NCBI GenBank assembly: GCA_014859205.1
Contig: JACUUR010000004.1
Location: forward strand, 1 to 45,129
Origin: Dehalococcoidia bacterium
Lineage (GTDB): Bacteria > Chloroflexota > Dehalococcoidia > GIF9 > AB-539-J10
DNA length: 45,129 bases
Direction of reading: 5' to 3'
The position numbers were made by a program, and so were the translations under genes. Of the stretch, positions 41,693 to 45,129 are shown piece by piece. Position 1 is the first letter of the stretch. Every line of letters starts with the position of its first letter. The notes beneath the pieces were generated by a model. It was not told where the DNA came from and searched no databases. It saw nothing but the letters and a program-made list of their open reading frames with translations.

Positions 41693-42754
41693 ATGGAGAT
41701 TCCTAGACTGGATGCCGAGTACGCCGCGAAGGTATGTTTCGCCTGCGGCCGGGAGAACCCCATTGGACTGAAGCTGAAACCCGTATATGATGGGAAGAAG
41801 GTTATTGCCGAGTTCACCGCCGGTGAGTTCCATCAGGGATGGAATGACGCCATTCACGGAGGCATCCTCTACACCCTCCTCGACGAGGTCAATGCCTATG
41901 CTATGCTCTGCCATGGGGTTGAGTTTGGCGTTACTGCCAAAAGCGAGATCAGGTTCAAGCAGGCGGCGCCCATCAACGAACCGATTCAGGCCTCTGCCTG
42001 GGTCACCAAGGCGAGGAAACGGCTGGTGGAGACTCAGGGCATGCTCACGCTCAAGGACAATACCGTGCTGGCCGAGGGCGATTTCCTGTTCTACGTCTGG
42101 ACACAGTCAAGGAGGACGGTGCTCTGGGACATGGACGGGGTCATTGCCGACTCCGCTGCCTTCCACCTTGCTGCCTGGCAGGAGACCTTTGCTGAGAGAG
42201 GCATAGACTTCACCAGAGAGGATTTCGACGGCCTGTTCGGCACCCGGAACGACCATATAATCCGCACCGTCATGGGGCACGAGCTCCCTGAAGACGATCT
42301 CAAGAGCATCGCCCGGGAGAAGGAGGCGAGCTTCCGCCGGAAGGCAAGAGGAAACGTGAAGCCGTTTCCTGGGGCAGTGAAGCTCCTGAATACCATAAAG
42401 AAGGCGAGCTTCAAGCTGGGACTGGCGTCTTCGGCACCGAAGGAGAATATAGCCCTGGTGGTGGGCGACCTTGGCCTGGAAGATATCTTTGACTGCATCG
42501 TCTACGGTCAAGAGGTATCCGAAAGCAAACCAAGCCCTCAGGTATACCTGCTGGCCGCCGAGAGGTTGGGAGTGACACCCGGCGACTGCCTGGTAATCGA
42601 GGATGCACCACAGGGGGTCAGAGCCGCCAAGAGCGCAGGGATGAAGTGTCTGGCCGTAACCAACACCCGCCCTCGGCAGGAACTCGAGGAGGCCGACATG
42701 GTGGTTGATTCTCTCGAGGACGTTGACCTGATCACCTTGATCATGAGGATTTAG
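41693..42754 (+). CDS. Fusion of PaaI-like hotdog thioesterase and HAD phosphatase
   Basis: 353 aa. Residues 1-138 are a hotdog domain of the PaaI thioesterase type: CFACGRENPIGLKLKP, then GGILYTLLDEVNAYAM with the catalytic Asp/Glu helix. Residues 142-353 are a HAD hydrolase of the beta-phosphoglucomutase-like group: nucleophile Asp146 and Asp148 in DMDGVIADS, motif II Ser in LASSAPKENI, Lys in ESKPSPQVY, motif IV VIEDAPQGVRAA. An AAGGAGG (42109-42115) sits just before the HAD part, 3 nt from an in-frame GTG (42119), possibly a relic of, or a second start for, a separate HAD gene. Substrates unknown. Confidence 0.88.
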   Translation: MEIPRLDAEYAAKVCFACGRENPIGLKLKPVYDGKKVIAEFTAGEFHQGWNDAIHGGILYTLLDEVNAYAMLCHGVEFGVTAKSEIRFKQAAPINEPIQASAWVTKARKRLVETQGMLTLKDNTVLAEGDFLFYVWTQSRRTVLWDMDGVIADSAAFHLAAWQETFAERGIDFTREDFDGLFGTRNDHIIRTVMGHELPEDDLKSIAREKEASFRRKARGNVKPFPGAVKLLNTIKKASFKLGLASSAPKENIALVVGDLGLEDIFDCIVYGQEVSESKPSPQVYLLAAERLGVTPGDCLVIEDAPQGVRAAKSAGMKCLAVTNTRPRQELEEADMVVDSLEDVDLITLIMRI

Positions 42755-42771
42755 AAAGGAGCCAAGCCAAA

Positions 42772-43218
42772 ATGGAGAGAAGCTTAGTCCTTATCAAGCC
42801 TGACGGAGTCCAACGGGGATTGGTGGGGAGGATCATCTCCCGCCTGGAGCAGAAAGGGCTCAAGATCGTCGCCATGAAGATGTTGCATATCGACAAGGAT
42901 CTGGCCGGACGTCACTATGCCATTCACAGAGGGAAGCCCTTCTTCGATGATCTGGTGGATTTCATCACCTCCAGCCCGGTGATCGCCATCGTCTTCCAGG
43001 GCAAGAATGCCGTGGAGATCATACGGCAGTCCATGGGAGATACCGACCCTGCCAGAGCCCGCAGCGGCACCATCAGAGGTGACTTCGGTGTTGATATCGG
43101 GCATAACCTGGTCCATGGTTCTGATTCAGTGGAGAACTCCTCGCGCGAGATAGACCTGTTCTTCTCGGCACAGGAAATCCTCAGCTATGACCGGGACCTA
43201 GATACCTGGATCTACTGA
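42772..43218 (+). CDS. ndk: Nucleoside diphosphate kinase
   Basis: 148 aa. Phosphotransfer His115 in GHNLVHGSDS, N-terminal RSLVLIKPDGVQRGLVG, and SGTIRGDFG are conserved. AAAGGAG precedes the ATG. The last gene of the thiL operon; its end overlaps the convergent rsfS stop by 7 nt. Confidence 0.96.
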   Translation: MERSLVLIKPDGVQRGLVGRIISRLEQKGLKIVAMKMLHIDKDLAGRHYAIHRGKPFFDDLVDFITSSPVIAIVFQGKNAVEIIRQSMGDTDPARARSGTIRGDFGVDIGHNLVHGSDSVENSSREIDLFFSAQEILSYDRDLDTWIY

Positions 43219-43556
43219 ATCCTGACTACCGGGATCGCCTTATTCCACAGCTTATCCAGTTGATAGTAGTCCCGCTCTAAGGGAGCAAAGACATGAACGA
43301 TAACCGAGCCAAAATCGGAGAGTACCCAACCTGAATCCGCCGTCCCCTCATTATGATGAGGCAGCACGCCCTTGCTCTTCAGCACCTCGCCGATGTCCTG
43401 CCATATAGCTTCAATGTGACGTTCGGTGTCCCCCGTGCAGATCACGAAGTAGTCCGTGAAAGAGCACAGGGCTCTAACGTCCAGCATAGCGATATCCCGA
43501 GCTTGCTTCTCGGATGCAAGTTCGGTGGCTAGGCGTGCTACTTCTTCCGCTTCCAG
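43212..43556 (-). CDS. rsfS: Ribosomal silencing factor RsfS, probable CTG start
   Basis: 114 aa binding L14 of the 50S subunit and blocking subunit joining when nutrients are low. Core: DIAMLDVRALCSFTDYFVICTG, GWVLSDFGSVIVHVF, LEKLW-like YYQLDKLW. The first ATG (43487) would remove the N-terminal helix (LEAEEVARLATELASEKQARD). The frame stays open to a TAA at 43581-43583 with no ATG, GTG or TTG. A CTG at 43556 aligns with the usual initiator Met and has GAGGAGG about 11 nt upstream. The conservative alternative is 43212-43487 (91 aa). Confidence 0.88.
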   Translation of the reverse strand: MEAEEVARLATELASEKQARDIAMLDVRALCSFTDYFVICTGDTERHIEAIWQDIGEVLKSKGVLPHHNEGTADSGWVLSDFGSVIVHVFAPLERDYYQLDKLWNKAIPVVRIQ

Positions 43557-43579
43557 AAAGCCGGTGACCTCCTCTTCAC

Positions 43580-43588
43580 ATTATACCA
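43580..43588 (-). promoter_or_regulatory. Extended -10 promoter of rsfS
   Basis: Minus strand: TGG (43588-43586), TATAAT (43585-43580), TTGGTG at 18-bp spacing. RNA would begin near 43573, just before or within the Shine-Dalgarno region, which supports translation starting at CTG 43556. Confidence 0.5.
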
Positions 43589-43722
43589 CTTTGCCCGACG
43601 CTACACCAAGACGGGTGTAACAGCTCACGCTGCCGTTATGCTGCGCCCCGGGGTCAGAGCCCTGCGACAACGCCGTTCTGCTCGCACATCTGAACTTCGA
43701 ATTTCCTAATCCACAGTATGTC

Positions 43723-43731
43723 TGCTATAAT
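43723..43731 (+). promoter_or_regulatory. Extended -10 promoter of ftsH
   Basis: TGCTATAAT, identical to the elements before the HtrA gene and thiL. Leader of about 12 nt with GAGAGG before the ATG. Confidence 0.55.
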
Positions 43732-43750
43732 GACGAGAGAGGTCATACAT

Positions 43751-45129
43751 ATGCAGGCAAAGTGGTGGCGCAGTGGGTTTTTCTACCTGCTACTTCTAGT
43801 AGTGATAGTGGCGCTGGTGTTTGTTGCCATTGCCCGTGAAGGGCCCGAGCAGCTGACTCTAGCCGAATTCGTCAGTCAAGCCAAGAAACAGGTCGATACC
43901 ATCGGGTACTGGCAAGAGGGGCAGAAACTGATCGGCCTGAAGAGCGATCGGGTAACTCATTGGGCTACCTACTCAGAAACGGCTGTTGACTTTGACAGAC
44001 TTCTTCAGCAGTATCGCATTGATGAGAATGTGGTGCAAGTAGAACCTGCTTACGACGGCAGGCAGCTAGACGAGGCCGGCAAGCTTACGGATGACAAGGA
44101 GGTGGGGTTAGTAGAGTTGATGCTTAACGCTAAGAGGCAGATCGATACGATCAGGCAGCATGGCAACGCGCTGGAGGGCATTAGAGTTGACGAGACGATC
44201 GTGGTCAAGACCGCCTTCGAAGGCAGTACATCTGAACTGAGGGACTACCTGGAAAAAGAAGGTGTCACTCTGGGAGCGGGAGGAATCAAGCTCGATGTCA
44301 AACCCAGTGGGTTCGACTGGGGAACGATAGCGCTAACGGTCATTCTGCCCATCATGCTGCTCGGGGCCCTGTTCTACTTCCTGTTCTTCCGTGCTGCCCG
44401 TGGCGCCGGTACACAGGCTTTCAATTTCAGCAAGAGCCGTGCCCGCTTGAGCCTGGACCACAAACCCGATGTGACCTTCGACGATGTTGCCGGAGCAGAT
44501 GAGGCTAAGGAAGAGGTCCAGGAGATAGTGGAGTTCCTGAGATCTCCCCAGAAGTTCCAGACCTTGGGGGGACGAGTGCCCCGAGGAGTGCTCCTGGTGG
44601 GACCGCCGGGCACAGGTAAGACCCTGCTGGCCAAAGCTATAGCGGGAGAGGCCGGGGTGCCCTTCTACTCCATCAGCGGGAGCGAGTTTGTGGAGATGTT
44701 TGTGGGTGTGGGTGCGGCCAGGGTTAGAGACCTGTTCGAACAGGCCAAACGCAACGCACCTTGCCTCATATTTATCGATGAAATCGACGCCGTAGGCCGG
44801 CACCGCGGCGCCGGTCTGGGCGGAGGGCATGACGAAAGGGAGCAGACCCTGAATCAGATCCTGGCTGAGATGGACGGCTTCGATACCGGTGTGAACATCA
44901 TTGTTATGGCCGCCACCAATCGACCCGACATCCTGGATCCCGCCCTGCTGCGTCCCGGCCGCTTTGACCGCCATATCGTCATCGACCTGCCCGATATAAA
45001 AGGCCGCAAGGCTATACTTGAGGTACATGCCAAGGGCAAGCCGCTGGCCAACGGTGTTAAGCTTGAGACGATAGCCAAGGAGACGCCGGGATTCAGTGGC
45101 GCCGACCTGGCCAATCTCATCAACGAGGC
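43751..45129 (+). CDS. ftsH: FtsH ATP-dependent zinc metalloprotease (partial, runs off the window)
   Basis: 459 codons are visible; the M41 protease domain with its HEXXH site lies beyond the window. TM1 at about residues 9-28, external region about 29-188, TM2 at about 190-213, then the AAA domain with Walker A GPPGTGKT (284-291), pore-loop FVEMFVGVG, Walker [13 protein letters not shown] and the second region of homology [20 protein letters not shown]. The external region (about 160 aa) is roughly twice the usual FtsH_ext and seems to hold two copies: [17 protein letters not shown] from residue 35 and [17 protein letters not shown] from 118. ATG 43751 follows AGAGGT by 8 nt. Confidence 0.95.
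   Translation, partial: MQAKWWRSGFFYLLLLVVIVALVFVAIAREGPEQLTLAEFVSQAKKQVDTIGYWQEGQKLIGLKSDRVTHWATYSETAVDFDRLLQQYRIDENVVQVEPAYDGRQLDEAGKLTDDKEVGLVELMLNAKRQIDTIRQHGNALEGIRVDETIVVKTAFEGSTSELRDYLEKEGVTLGAGGIKLDVKPSGFDWGTIALTVILPIMLLGALFYFLFFRAARGAGTQAFNFSKSRARLSLDHKPDVTFDDVAGADEAKEEVQEIVEFLRSPQKFQTLGGRVPRGVLLVGPPGTGKTLLAKAIAGEAGVPFYSISGSEFVEMFVGVGAARVRDLFEQAKRNAPCLIFIDEIDAVGRHRGAGLGGGHDEREQTLNQILAEMDGFDTGVNIIVMAATNRPDILDPALLRPGRFDRHIVIDLPDIKGRKAILEVHAKGKPLANGVKLETIAKETPGFSGADLANLINE

Noticed and set aside
1-45129. CRISPR array, tRNA genes, prophage or insertion sequence
   Set aside because: No regularly spaced direct repeats, cloverleaf-like stretches, integrase or transposase reading frames were seen.

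Overview
The window looks like bacterial chromosome from an uncultured Chloroflexota, probably Dehalococcoidia-like. That placement is an inference from the general character of the proteins (paired acyl-CoA dehydrogenases, TldD/TldE pair, S18 with a Cys/His metal site, large type-2 IleS) and from many dispersed palindromic and word-like repeats. No rRNA, tRNA, CRISPR array, transposase or phage gene was recognised.

Layout. 1-10.6 kb (+): a family-5 (peptide/nickel-type) ABC importer with two tandem paralogous lipoprotein binding proteins, two permeases and two ATPases. A four-helix-bundle gene framed by word-like inverted repeats sits between the two binding proteins. 10.8-14.4 kb: a 66-aa membrane protein, then tldD-tldE (-). 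14.6-16.2 kb (-): an ABC-2 exporter. 16.3-17 kb (+): a metallo-hydrolase. 17-23.6 kb (-): alaS-ruvX-aroE-sppA-aroC, where aroC carries two in-frame repeat insertions. 23.9-26.2 kb (+): two acyl-CoA dehydrogenases, one lacking catalytic and FAD-site residues. 26.2-30.1 kb (-): pyrG-talC and rho, plus a 58-aa Cys-rich protein after rho. 30.3-31.5 kb (+): an HtrA protease. 31.5-31.9 kb (-): a GIY-YIG gene whose two ends are dispersed repeats. 31.9-39.4 kb (-): a long operon rpsF-ssb-rpsR-rpmH-rnpA-yidD-BamB-like lipoprotein-yidC-jag-ileS. 39.5-43.2 kb (+): thiL-tsaE-tsaB-(hotdog-HAD fusion)-ndk. 43.2-43.6 kb (-): rsfS. 43.75 kb to the end (+): ftsH, cut by the window edge.

Common threads. (1) Dispersed repeats enter or replace coding ends in several places: the 3' ends of the first binding protein and of oppF, two sites inside aroC, and both ends of the GIY-YIG gene. 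Two small ORFs (four-helix bundle, GIY-YIG) each sit inside such inverted repeats and look like minimal mobile cassettes; this is the best candidate for an under-described system here. (2) Promoters are readable: several TTGACA-N17-TATAAT matches and a recurrent extended -10 of the form TGnTATAAT. The divergent rpsF and thiL transcripts look leaderless. (3) Two transporter promoters share an identically spaced Pho-box-like direct repeat. (4) Two genes appear to use non-AUG starts (ATC for the first binding protein, CTG for rsfS).
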